NCBI RefSeq assembly: GCF_013403925.1
Contig: NZ_JABFDJ010000003.1
Span: forward strand, 372,001 to 436,000
Origin: Winogradskyella wichelsiae
GTDB lineage: Bacteria > Bacteroidota > Bacteroidia > Flavobacteriales > Flavobacteriaceae
Length of the DNA stretch: 64,000 nucleotides
Reading direction: 5' to 3'
Shown: positions 1 to 9,302 of the stretch, one piece after another
How positions within the stretch are numbered: position 1 is the stretch's first letter
Layout: each line of letters opens with the position of its first letter
Program-made: the position numbers and the translations under genes
The notes under the pieces: generated by a model
Told to the model about the DNA's origin: nothing
Databases searched by the model: none
Seen by the model: the letters and a program-made list of their open reading frames with translations, nothing else

Positions 1-697
1 AAAAGTTACCGAAAGCCCATTTATTGATGGGGTGTTTTTAGATGCGAATATTAAAGTTTTAGTCCCTATGTTTTTTAACAATCGTGTTGGAGAAGAAAAA
101 CGAGAAGCAATTAAAACGGGCTATATATCCATGATGGCAGATTTAGACGCTCAAATAGGAAAAGACAATTTATTAATTGCAAATATTCTTCGTGTGCGAC
201 CAGAATTTAAAGATTCAGGGAGAGACTACTTAAAATTCTTTGATGGTTCTTACATAGAAGGCTTTGAACATGAAAGTTTTGGCATGACTTATGAAGATTA
301 CCTAGCAAAAGGTATTGAGGCTGTTCAAAAATCAGCGAGAGAAGGCAGTGTTATAGCGATGTCTCTTGGTATTGGTAAAGGATTAGAAAATGCTGAAGCA
401 GGTATTGATGACGCTAGAAAAAAAGTAAGCATGAATGAAAATTTTACAAAACGCTTAGATTATCTATTGGCTATTTTTCTAGTCTGTGCTGAAAAACACA
501 GTTATGTTTACCCACATGATGGTTATGATATTCAAAAATCTGCGGTTTGGCTTAAAACGTTTCCGCAGTATGAGAATAAACTAGGAGCGCCAAAAGGCTA
601 TGCCGTACGTGAAGGCTACATTTACACAAGGTCTTTTGAATATTTAGACGTTACCTTAGATATACAAAACAAAACAGCCCAATTGGATTGGAAATAA
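1..697 (+). CDS. Putative TIM-barrel glycoside hydrolase, 5' end cut by window edge
   Basis: The reading frame is open from base 2 to the stop at 697, so this is the C-terminal part (about 231 residues) of a longer protein. It is a paralogue of the intact gene at 15250-16446. Both share an acidic motif (FIDGVFLDA here, GADGAFIDQ there), a later Glu motif (GFEHES versus MFEHYG) and a closing block beginning LGAPKGY/LGAPKGA. The spaced Asp and Glu look like a retaining or inverting glycosidase pair, but this is inferred from pattern only. It sits 30 bases upstream of a run of sulfatases and is probably cotranscribed with them. The family is not recognised with certainty; a GHL-type hypothetical glycosidase or a fucanase family such as GH168 are possibilities. 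Confidence 0.6.
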   Translation, partial: KVTESPFIDGVFLDANIKVLVPMFFNNRVGEEKREAIKTGYISMMADLDAQIGKDNLLIANILRVRPEFKDSGRDYLKFFDGSYIEGFEHESFGMTYEDYLAKGIEAVQKSAREGSVIAMSLGIGKGLENAEAGIDDARKKVSMNENFTKRLDYLLAIFLVCAEKHSYVYPHDGYDIQKSAVWLKTFPQYENKLGAPKGYAVREGYIYTRSFEYLDVTLDIQNKTAQLDWK

Positions 698-726
698 ACT
701 AACTCTTAATTTTTTATAAATAAAAA

Positions 727-2619
727 ATGAAATCACTTTTAACAGCACTTGCAATTTTATTATTCTTTTCTAATTATGGAATTAGTCAAGAAAAAAAGGA
801 TTTAATAAAACCGAATGTCATCATTTTTTATGTTGACGATTTAGGTTGGCAAGATACCGAATTAAACAATTTAGACGAACCAAGTCCATGGGAAACGCCT
901 AACATATCCAAATTAGCAAAAGATGGAATAACCTTTACCAATGCATATTCTCCGGCACCTACTTGTGCACCTTCGAGAGCAGCATTGCTTTCTGGTTTAC
1001 ACCCAACTAAAACAGGGGTTACCCATGTAAGCGGAGGCGCTATACCTGCACCCGCTGGACGTTCAGATTATATGGCACCCTTTTTTCCGAAAGGATTAAT
1101 GCCTGAAAACTTTACCATTGCAGAAGCTTTAAAAATGAACGGTTATAAAACGGGGCATGTTGGAAAATGGCATGTAGGAACTCTTGATATTCAAGAATCA
1201 ACAAATCAGGGTTTCGATTTTGCTTACGAATCTAGAGGTGCACACCAAGGCCCTAAAAAACCAGACAACCGCCTCACTGAATTTGCAACGCATCAAAAAA
1301 ATGATCCATATCAATTGAGTGATGAAAAATATCCGCCTTTTACAAAAGCATCACCTAATGGCATTTCCTATCCAAAAGATATGGTGACAGAAAAAGCACT
1401 TGAGTTTATTGAATCTAATAAAGAAGAGCCGTTCTTTCTATATTTAGCACATTGGTTGGTACATGCTCCTATTCATACTAAAAACAAAGAATTACTACAA
1501 TATTACAGTGATAAATTAGGAATAGAATTCCCTAAGGAAGATATTCCTATAAAAACAGAAGGGCAAACCAACCCGTTTTATGGCGCTATGGTAACGACTT
1601 TGGATTGGAGTTTAGGACGTGTGGTCGATTTATTAAAGAAAACAGACGATCCTAGAAATCCTGGTAAAAAATTATATGAAACGACCTATATTATTTTTTC
1701 TTCTGATAACGGAGGTGTAGAAAAAGCCAATGGAGATATCGTTACAGACAACTTTCCTTTAGATGAAGGTAAAAAATATGCTCAAGAAGGTGGCATTAGA
1801 GTGCCTATGGTTATTTCTGGTCCAGATATTCCAAAAGGAAAAACAAAAGAGGCATTAATCAATCAATTGGACTTTTTTCCAACCATTTTAGATCTTACAG
1901 AAAGTAAAATACCTGCTAAATACAGTTCAAATTTAGATGGATTAGATATCTCAAATGTGTTGTTAAGCAATGAAAGTGTTGTGAAAAATAACAAAGGAGA
2001 AACTAGAGAAGAGTTATGGTGGCATTTCCCACATAATCAAGATCACCAAATGCAATCTGCCATAAGACGTGGAGATTATAAATTATATAAAAACCATATT
2101 GAAGGTAATTATGAATTATACCGTTTGTATAACGATGGAAAACGAGCCGATTTAGAAGAAATGCATGATATTGCAGACAAATCGCCAGAAGTCGTAAAAG
2201 ATTTATCTTCAAGATTAGAAAAATATCTAAAAGATTACAATGCGCAATATCCTTACAAAAGCCCTTCAAAATTTAAAAGTGAAGGAAATAATGGTACTGC
2301 AGCATCGATTCCAGTAATTGTTAGCGATGCCTTTGACACGAATTCCCGTAAAGTATCTATAACCTTAGAAAAAGGAAAAACTAAGGTGATTGAACCTTAT
2401 GCCTTGGTAAAAATAGCAACCAAGCTTAAAAAGAAAAAGAACGGAAAGACAGGCAAATATGGAAAACATGATACGACCTACATAAAAATACCTTTAGAAT
2501 CAGGTAAAAACAATTTAGAATACACGTTTACTGTTCCTGAAGGCGTCATAGAATATGGGGTTATTTTAATAGATGAAAATCGATTTATGGTACAAGGTGA
2601 ATTTCATAAAATCAACTAA
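727..2619 (+). CDS. S1 family formylglycine sulfatase
   Basis: Predicted exo- or endo-acting polysaccharide sulfatase of 630 residues with a Sec signal peptide (residues 1-20, ending GISQ), so it is expected in the periplasm. The formylglycine motif is CAPSR with Cys80. Metal ligands are visible as VDD (Asp37/Asp38) and SDNGG, and the conserved GKWH motif is present. After the alkaline-phosphatase-like fold there is an extra C-terminal beta-rich segment (about residues 520-630) with a Lys-rich stretch and the signature LIDENRF, shared with four other sulfatases in the window. It is a close tandem paralogue of the next gene, 22 bases downstream. The exact sulfate position or sugar cannot be read from sequence; fucose sulfate is inferred from context. 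Confidence 0.93.
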   Translation: MKSLLTALAILLFFSNYGISQEKKDLIKPNVIIFYVDDLGWQDTELNNLDEPSPWETPNISKLAKDGITFTNAYSPAPTCAPSRAALLSGLHPTKTGVTHVSGGAIPAPAGRSDYMAPFFPKGLMPENFTIAEALKMNGYKTGHVGKWHVGTLDIQESTNQGFDFAYESRGAHQGPKKPDNRLTEFATHQKNDPYQLSDEKYPPFTKASPNGISYPKDMVTEKALEFIESNKEEPFFLYLAHWLVHAPIHTKNKELLQYYSDKLGIEFPKEDIPIKTEGQTNPFYGAMVTTLDWSLGRVVDLLKKTDDPRNPGKKLYETTYIIFSSDNGGVEKANGDIVTDNFPLDEGKKYAQEGGIRVPMVISGPDIPKGKTKEALINQLDFFPTILDLTESKIPAKYSSNLDGLDISNVLLSNESVVKNNKGETREELWWHFPHNQDHQMQSAIRRGDYKLYKNHIEGNYELYRLYNDGKRADLEEMHDIADKSPEVVKDLSSRLEKYLKDYNAQYPYKSPSKFKSEGNNGTAASIPVIVSDAFDTNSRKVSITLEKGKTKVIEPYALVKIATKLKKKKNGKTGKYGKHDTTYIKIPLESGKNNLEYTFTVPEGVIEYGVILIDENRFMVQGEFHKIN

Positions 2620-2641
2620 AAACTCAAGCTTTAAATAAATA

Positions 2642-4525
2642 ATGAAAACTAACAACACATTTATAATCCTAGTATTACTAGCTTTTTTTTCTTCGAACTA
2701 TGTAACTAGTCAGGAAAAAGACAAATTAATAAAACCTAATGTTATCATATTTTATGCTGATGATTTGGGTTGGCAAGATGTACAATTAAACGATTTAGAC
2801 GAACCTTGTGCTTGGGATACACCAAACATTACAGCGTTAGCAAAAGATGCCATCAACTTTACCAATGGGTATTCGCCAGCACCAACTTGTGCGCCTTCGC
2901 GATCTGCACTCTTAAGTGGATTACATCCTGCTAAAACAGGAATCACTAATGTGAGCGGAGGAGGCATTCCTAAGGCTCAGAGGAATGAAAAATATATGAG
3001 TCCTTATTTTCCTGAAGGATTAATGCCTGAAAACTTTACCATCGCCGAAGCTTTAAAAATGAATGGTTACAAAACAGGACATGTAGGTAAATGGCATGCA
3101 GGAGCGCTTGAAATTCAAAAATCCACCAATCAAGGTTTTGATTTTGCACATGAGTCTAGAGGAGCGCATCAAGGTCCAAAAAAACCGAATACGCGCTTAA
3201 CAGCTTTTGCAACTCATGATAAAAATGATGCTTATCGCTTAAGTGAAGAAAAGTATTTCCCTTTCACTAAGGAATCGCCTAAAGGCATTTCATATCCAAC
3301 AGATCCGGTGACTGAAAATGCCTTAGAATTCATACAAAATAACAAAGAAGAACCCTTCTTTTTATATTTAGCACATTGGATGGTGCACTACCCTATTCAC
3401 ACAAAAAATCGTGAATTACTAGACTATTATGTTGATAAATTAGGCGTAGAACTTCCTGAAGTAGATACTGAATGGACTAAAGAAGGTCAGAATAACCCTT
3501 ATTTTGGGGCTATGGTAACCACCTTAGATTGGAGTTTAGGTCGTGTGATAGATTTATTAAAGAAAACAGATGACCCTAGAAATCCTGGTAAAAAATTATA
3601 CGAGACCACTTACATCATCTTTTCATCTGATAATGGTGGAGCGGAAACTCGTAAAGCAGAAGTGATGTCAGATAATGCCCCTTTAGACAAGGGAAAAAAA
3701 TATTCAGAAGAAGGCGGTATTAGAGTACCGATGCTCATTTCTGGACCAAAGATTCCAAAAGGAAAAACACACGATGTTTTAATTAATCAGTTAGATTATT
3801 TCCCAACCATTTTAAACCTTACCAATAGTAAAATTCCTGCTGACTATCGTTCAGATTTAGATGGTTTGGATGTTTCAGGTGTCTTATTAAATAATGAAAG
3901 TGAGGTTAAAGATAATAATGGAAAACCTCGAGAAGATTTATGGTGGCATTACCCTTACGGCGACGAGACTAAAAATCAATCTGCTATACGATCTGGCGAC
4001 TATAAATTATATAAAAACTTTATCACCGGTAATTATGTATTGCATCGTTTGTATAAAGATGGGAAGCGCTATGATTTAGAAGAACAGAATGATATTGCCA
4101 AAGAAGAGCCAGAAATCACGAAAGCCTTAGCTTCAAAATTAGAAAACTATCTGAAAGACTATGATGCCAAATTGCCTTATAAAGACCCTTCTAAATTTAA
4201 AACCGAAGATGGAGTATCAGCCATTCCGGTTATTGTGAATGATGTTTTTGATGCAAAATCTCGTCAAGTTGCTATTCAATTAGAAAAAGGAAAATCGAAT
4301 GTGATTGAAAGCTATGCGCTTGTAAAAATCTCAGACAAGGCTAAGGCTAATAAAAAAGGTAAGAAAAGTAAAGTAAAATCTACGTATATCAAAGTACCTG
4401 TTGCAGTTGGAAGCAATAATTTAGAATACACCTTTACGGTTCCAAAGGAAGCAAAAGAATACGGCATTATTTTAATCGATGAGAATCGATTTATGGTAAA
4501 AGGCGAATTTCATAAAGTTAAGTAA
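2642..4525 (+). CDS. S1 family formylglycine sulfatase, tandem duplicate
   Basis: A 627-residue sulfatase closely related along its whole length to the preceding gene, clearly a tandem duplication. The signal peptide ends around VTSQ (residue 24). The formylglycine motif CAPSR has Cys83, with ADD metal ligands, GKWH and SDNGG. It carries the same C-terminal beta-rich domain with a Lys-rich loop and LIDENRF. Differences cluster in loops such as the segment after SGGGIP, which suggests altered substrate specificity rather than simple dosage. It is the third gene of the plus-strand run and is followed four bases later by the next sulfatase frame. Confidence 0.93.
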   Translation: MKTNNTFIILVLLAFFSSNYVTSQEKDKLIKPNVIIFYADDLGWQDVQLNDLDEPCAWDTPNITALAKDAINFTNGYSPAPTCAPSRSALLSGLHPAKTGITNVSGGGIPKAQRNEKYMSPYFPEGLMPENFTIAEALKMNGYKTGHVGKWHAGALEIQKSTNQGFDFAHESRGAHQGPKKPNTRLTAFATHDKNDAYRLSEEKYFPFTKESPKGISYPTDPVTENALEFIQNNKEEPFFLYLAHWMVHYPIHTKNRELLDYYVDKLGVELPEVDTEWTKEGQNNPYFGAMVTTLDWSLGRVIDLLKKTDDPRNPGKKLYETTYIIFSSDNGGAETRKAEVMSDNAPLDKGKKYSEEGGIRVPMLISGPKIPKGKTHDVLINQLDYFPTILNLTNSKIPADYRSDLDGLDVSGVLLNNESEVKDNNGKPREDLWWHYPYGDETKNQSAIRSGDYKLYKNFITGNYVLHRLYKDGKRYDLEEQNDIAKEEPEITKALASKLENYLKDYDAKLPYKDPSKFKTEDGVSAIPVIVNDVFDAKSRQVAIQLEKGKSNVIESYALVKISDKAKANKKGKKSKVKSTYIKVPVAVGSNNLEYTFTVPKEAKEYGIILIDENRFMVKGEFHKVK

Positions 4526-4553
4526 TTAAATGTTGAAGATAAAAATAGGAATC

Positions 4554-6047
4554 ATGAAAAATGTGGCTACCAACTGTTGTTTGTGTTTCCTGTTTTTTAT
4601 TCAAATGGGCCATGCCCAAGAAAGTACTAATACGTTAAAAAATAGCAAGCCCAATATCATCTTTGTAATGACGGATGATCAAGGCATGGGCGATTTGTCG
4701 TGCATGGGAAATGAGGTTGTAAAGACTCCAAATATTGATGCGTTCTATGAAAAATCAACACGATTTACAGAATACCATGTAAGTCCTACTTGCGCTCCAA
4801 CACGCGCTGCTATACTAAGTGGGCGTCATGAATTTAGAGTTGGGGTTACCCATACCATTCTAGAGCGCGAACGCATGGCTTTGGATGTGTACACGCTGCC
4901 TCAAGCGTTGCAATCTGCAGGCTACAAAACCGGACTTTTTGGGAAATGGCATTTAGGAGATGCTGAAGACTATCTACCACAAAACAGAGGGTTTAACGAA
5001 GTGTTGATGCATGGAGGTGGTGGTATTGGTCAAGTAAGTTTAGGAGATTTCCCACCGAATAAAGACAATGTTTATTTTGATAATGTTTTACTTCACAATA
5101 AAACCATTGTAAAAACCAAAGGCTTTTGTACGGATGTGTTTTTCGATGCTGCTCTGGCTTGGACAAAAGAACAGATTATTACAGAAACACCTTTCTTTAC
5201 GTATCTCTCATTAAATGCGCCACATGCTCCTTTGGTAGCTCCTGAAAACTATAAAAAACGTTTTTTAGAATTAGGCTATGATGAAGGCACTGCCAGTAGA
5301 TATGGCATGATTGAAAACATCGATGACAACTTCGGAAGATTGATGAGCAAACTTAAAGAATGGGATGCCTTAGACAATACGCTAGTCATTTTTACCACAG
5401 ATAATGGGGCCACACATTTAAGAGGCACTTTAAATGGAGAAAAGGTAAAACATTTTAATGCTAATCTTAAAGGTGGAAAAAACTCACCGAACGAAGGTGG
5501 CGATCATGTGCCGCTTTTCTTGTATTGGAAAGGTGTTTTAACCGAAGGAAAAGACATTAACCAACTTACCGCACACTTAGATTTATACCCGACCTTTGCG
5601 GAATTAACTGGAGCTAAGCTACAAGAAACAATGCAGCCTTTAGAAGGCTTGTCATTAATCCCTTTATTAGAAAATACAGCGGTAAATTGGGAAGACCGTT
5701 TGCTATTTGTGCATTGCGGACGTTGGAAAACCGGAATGGTAACCGAAGCCAAATACACTAAAATGGCGGTTAGAAGTCAGCAATGGCGTTTTGTTAATAA
5801 TGAAGAGTTATACGATATTAGTAATGATCCTGGAGAGCGCGAAAATGTGGCTTCAGAACATCCTGATGTGATAGCCAAATTTCAGCAACCTTATAACCAA
5901 TGGTGGTCTGCCTCTATTCCACTTATGATAAACGAAAATCGAAAGCGCGTAAAACAACAACCATTACATACCAAATATTATGAGCAACTAGAAGCCCAAG
6001 GGATTCCTAATTGGAGTCCGAATAATGGGATTGCCGAAAAAAACTAA
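4554..6047 (+). CDS. S1 family arylsulfatase-like enzyme, CAPTR type
   Basis: Sulfatase of about 497 residues with formylglycine motif CAPTR (Cys80 from this start), metal ligands TDD and TDNGA, and GKWHLGD. The frame also opens at 4530, but the ATG at 4554 gives a cleaner signal peptide (MKNVATNCCL, cleavage near GHAQ), so it is preferred. It belongs to a different sulfatase subgroup from the two upstream genes: it lacks the GWQD N-terminal motif and the extra C-terminal domain. Periplasmic desulfation of an oligosaccharide is the expected role. About 190 bases separate it from the next gene. Confidence 0.9.
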   Translation: MKNVATNCCLCFLFFIQMGHAQESTNTLKNSKPNIIFVMTDDQGMGDLSCMGNEVVKTPNIDAFYEKSTRFTEYHVSPTCAPTRAAILSGRHEFRVGVTHTILERERMALDVYTLPQALQSAGYKTGLFGKWHLGDAEDYLPQNRGFNEVLMHGGGGIGQVSLGDFPPNKDNVYFDNVLLHNKTIVKTKGFCTDVFFDAALAWTKEQIITETPFFTYLSLNAPHAPLVAPENYKKRFLELGYDEGTASRYGMIENIDDNFGRLMSKLKEWDALDNTLVIFTTDNGATHLRGTLNGEKVKHFNANLKGGKNSPNEGGDHVPLFLYWKGVLTEGKDINQLTAHLDLYPTFAELTGAKLQETMQPLEGLSLIPLLENTAVNWEDRLLFVHCGRWKTGMVTEAKYTKMAVRSQQWRFVNNEELYDISNDPGERENVASEHPDVIAKFQQPYNQWWSASIPLMINENRKRVKQQPLHTKYYEQLEAQGIPNWSPNNGIAEKN

Positions 6048-6238
6048 AAAGCTGAAATGTCATGATTTCTAGCGCATCTAAAATGATCTATTTATTTAAA
6101 AGAGATATCTTTTAGGTTGAATTAGATATGAGGTTAATCTAAAAAAAATTGCAAATTAGTAACCTTGAAAATTTTTATCTCGTAGCAAAACGATTTGAGA
6201 TTCTAATGAATTTATCAGGACACAACCATTCTAAAACT

Positions 6239-7423
6239 ATGATTGATACTATGAAAAAAGACCACGGTTTTTCTAAAGACCTCACCTTTCTAAAAAAACA
6301 TACCGATATTATTGTTTTGCAAGAAAGACAGAGTGCTGTAGTTATTGCACCTCAATTTCAAGGACGTGTTATGACGAGCACTACAAATGTAGCTGAAGGC
6401 GAAGGTTTTGGATGGATTAACAAAAAAGTCATTGAAGCTGGGTTTCTTTCAGAAGAAGAACGTGAGGGGCGCTTAGAAAATCAGATTTATGTATTTGGAG
6501 GTGAAGAACGTTTTTGGTTAGGTCCTGAAGGAGGTCAGTTTTCGCTCTTTTTTAAACCAGAAGACGATTTTGAATTTTCAAATTGGAAAACTCCTGCAGT
6601 AATAGATACAGAGGCTTTTACCTTGGTTTCCCATACAGATCATTCGGCGACGTTTGAACACCATTGTGAACTCATAAATAAAAGTGGAACCATTTTTAAA
6701 ATGGGTATTGGACGTTCGATTTCTATTTTAAATAAAGCATCCATTGAAAATACCCTTAGAACACCGTTTTCCGAAAACATTGAGTTTGTAGGCTACCAAA
6801 CCAATAATCAAATTACAAATATTGGTGATCAACCATGGCTACCAGAAACGGGGTTACCCTCTATATGGATTTTAGGAATGTATAACCCCTCACCAGAAAC
6901 GACTATGATTATTCCTTTTAAAGAGGGAAAAGAAATTGTGTTAGGACAAAAAGTAAATGACACTTATTTTGGTAAGGTGCCTAAAGACTATCTAGAAGTA
7001 AAAGAGGATGTATTGTTTTTTAAGGGAGATGGGACCAAACGGAGTAAAATTGGTGTCAACTCAAAACGCTCAAAAGGAATTGCTGGAAGCTATGATGCAT
7101 TAGGTAAAGTTTTAACTTTGGTGACTTATAATACCCAAGAAGCACCTCATGGCTATGTGAATTCAGCATGGGAGCACCAAGAAGAACCTTTTGCAGGAGA
7201 TGTCATAAATGCTTATAATGATGGTTCTCCAGAACCAGGTGTTCCGCCAATGGGACCATTTTATGAGTTAGAAACCTCATCACCAGCGGCAGCATTACAA
7301 CCAAATAAAACCATGGTTCATATTCAAACTACAATGCATTTAAAAGGCGATGAACACGAATTAAATACCATTGCAAAAGCTACTTTAGGTGTAAGCTTAG
7401 ATGTTATTATAAAATCGTTATAA
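6239..7423 (+). CDS. Conserved protein of unknown function (DUF6786-like), no signal peptide
   Basis: A protein of about 394 residues with no signal peptide, lipobox or membrane segment, so probably cytoplasmic, which is odd inside a sulfatase operon. The frame is open back to a TTG at 6149 with ATGs at 6206, 6239 and 6251; the start is chosen near the conserved-looking KDLTFLKKHTDIIVL, and this is uncertain. The body is beta-rich with motifs such as APQFQGRVMTS and GGEERFWLGPEGGQ. These resemble sugar-processing beta-sandwich (mutarotase-like) proteins that I associate with DUF6786. It overlaps nothing and ends two bases before the GH29 gene, implying translational linkage. A role on a released sugar (epimerase or mutarotase-like) is speculation. 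Confidence 0.7.
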   Translation: MIDTMKKDHGFSKDLTFLKKHTDIIVLQERQSAVVIAPQFQGRVMTSTTNVAEGEGFGWINKKVIEAGFLSEEEREGRLENQIYVFGGEERFWLGPEGGQFSLFFKPEDDFEFSNWKTPAVIDTEAFTLVSHTDHSATFEHHCELINKSGTIFKMGIGRSISILNKASIENTLRTPFSENIEFVGYQTNNQITNIGDQPWLPETGLPSIWILGMYNPSPETTMIIPFKEGKEIVLGQKVNDTYFGKVPKDYLEVKEDVLFFKGDGTKRSKIGVNSKRSKGIAGSYDALGKVLTLVTYNTQEAPHGYVNSAWEHQEEPFAGDVINAYNDGSPEPGVPPMGPFYELETSSPAAALQPNKTMVHIQTTMHLKGDEHELNTIAKATLGVSLDVIIKSL

Positions 7424-7425
7424 TC

Positions 7426-9294
7426 ATGAAGCGATTAAAAATCAACACAGTACTTATATGTTCGCTCTTTATAGCCTTAATCGTACAATATAGCTGTACA
7501 ACAAAAGAAAAAGCTAATGTATCTGAAAACAAGCGTTTCAATCAAACTGATAATTGGATCGTATTAGACAAAACAGATGCAGACCAAGACGGAACTACTT
7601 TTTCTTGGAATTTTAATGTAAAACAGCCGTCTGATTATGTCCTTCAAATGGTTTCAACTGAAGCATCCTTTAAAAATAATGAATCTGTAAAAATAAAAAT
7701 AGGTGAACAAGAATTTGAAGCATCCTTATTGAAAAACTACGTTATTAATTCGAATGACATAGTTTCAGAATTCAAAAACATATTCTCAATAAAAAACACA
7801 GAAAAACAGACACTTTCTATAACGACTGATGCCGATTTTAAAAGCCTAAGAATAATTCCACATTATAAAAAACCTATTGGTTCTGATAAGTATCATCAAG
7901 AATGGTTAGCCATGCATCAATCCAAAGAAAAACAAGAGGCATTAAAACGGTTTAAGGAAGCCAAACTTGGCATGTTTATTCATTGGGGATTATACTCACA
8001 AGCTGGAGGCATTTGGAAAGGCACTAAAATTAACAACGCACCACATCCAGGACCAAAAGTTGCAGAATGGTTGATGTATGCGTTTCAAATTCCTAGAGAA
8101 GACTACAGAGAACTAGCTAAAACCTTTAATCCTGATAAATCCTTTGCGCAAAATGTGGTAAAATTAGCCAAGGATGTTGGTATGAAATACATCGTTATCA
8201 CCTCAAAACATCATGATGGCTTTGCCTTGTTTAATTCTAAACATTCTGAATTTGATATGGTTGACGCCACGCCTTACAAAGCAGACATCATAAAAGAACT
8301 TTATAACGCTTGTTTAGAAGAAGGTATAGATTTCGGAGTGTACTATTCTCATGGTAATGATTGGATGGATGGCACCGATGGGAATTACAAGACCATCAAA
8401 AAAGTAAACGATTCTTTAGGGATTTATACACACCCAAATGGTAAAAATTTATGGGATCCAAGTGAAAACACACATGAATCATATCTGGAAAACAAAGCCT
8501 ATCCACAAATAAAAGAATTACTAACCATGTTACCTGAACTGCGTTTAATTTGGTTTGATGGCACAGGTTTTACTACAGAAGCACAAGCCTTTCAGTTTTA
8601 TAAACTCGTTTATGATAACAATCCAAACGTTTTAGTTAACCGAAGAGTGGGTTATGCATTTGGAGATTATTTAGATGCCGGAGATAATAAGATTCCTTCG
8701 GCCTCCGAAACGTTAGAAAAGTATTGGGAAACTTGTGGTACTACGAATAATTCTTGGGGTTATAAATCTTATGATGACGATTGGAAAAGTCCAAAAGAAT
8801 TGCTGTATTATTTTGTAGATATTCTATCTAAAGGAGGAAACTATTTATTGAATATTGGTCCTGACGGAAAAGGACATGTGCCCGAAACTAGTGCAGAAAA
8901 CCTACGTGAGATGGGCAAATGGATTCATCAAAATGCAGATGCTGTTTACGGAACAACCCGTTGGAAAACACCAAACGAAGGCCAAGAAGAAACATTATTA
9001 GATGGTACAGGTCATAGAGCTGCCAAAGGTTTTCTACGAAATTTCACGTCTAAAGATTTTTGGTTCACGACTAAAGGAAACAAGGTTTACGCTATTTCAC
9101 TCACCAATACAGAAGGAGAAATTCTAATAAAATCACTAAAAAAGGGTGAAGGAGATATTGAACAGGTAAAACTATTAGGAAGCGATAAGATCCTTAATTG
9201 GAATCAGAATAAAAACGGCTTACAAACCACAATAACAGGAGTGCCTAAAGACGCACTTGGTTACGTTATAGAAGTGACTTTAAAAAATAATTAA
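7426..9294 (+). CDS. GH29 alpha-L-fucosidase, probable lipoprotein
   Basis: A 622-residue exo-alpha-L-fucosidase. The N-terminus has a hydrophobic segment ending QYSC, a likely lipoprotein signal (Cys24), followed by an extra beta domain of about 120 residues not found in minimal GH29 enzymes. The catalytic barrel starts near KLGMFIHWGLYS and includes KHHDGF. The nucleophile motif is LIWFDGTGF with Asp378, and SWGY and LLNIGPDGKG are also typical of GH29. A C-terminal beta-sandwich follows. It begins two bases after the preceding gene and nine bases before a sulfatase. It should release terminal L-fucose from desulfated oligosaccharides at the outer or inner membrane surface. Confidence 0.93.
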   Translation: MKRLKINTVLICSLFIALIVQYSCTTKEKANVSENKRFNQTDNWIVLDKTDADQDGTTFSWNFNVKQPSDYVLQMVSTEASFKNNESVKIKIGEQEFEASLLKNYVINSNDIVSEFKNIFSIKNTEKQTLSITTDADFKSLRIIPHYKKPIGSDKYHQEWLAMHQSKEKQEALKRFKEAKLGMFIHWGLYSQAGGIWKGTKINNAPHPGPKVAEWLMYAFQIPREDYRELAKTFNPDKSFAQNVVKLAKDVGMKYIVITSKHHDGFALFNSKHSEFDMVDATPYKADIIKELYNACLEEGIDFGVYYSHGNDWMDGTDGNYKTIKKVNDSLGIYTHPNGKNLWDPSENTHESYLENKAYPQIKELLTMLPELRLIWFDGTGFTTEAQAFQFYKLVYDNNPNVLVNRRVGYAFGDYLDAGDNKIPSASETLEKYWETCGTTNNSWGYKSYDDDWKSPKELLYYFVDILSKGGNYLLNIGPDGKGHVPETSAENLREMGKWIHQNADAVYGTTRWKTPNEGQEETLLDGTGHRAAKGFLRNFTSKDFWFTTKGNKVYAISLTNTEGEILIKSLKKGEGDIEQVKLLGSDKILNWNQNKNGLQTTITGVPKDALGYVIEVTLKNN

Positions 9295-9302
9295 ATAAAA
9301 TT

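Noticed and set aside
6101..6117. AAAAGAGATATCTTTT palindrome as a terminator after the sulfatase at 4554
   Set aside because: The stem is short with almost no loop and no T run after it, so support is too weak.
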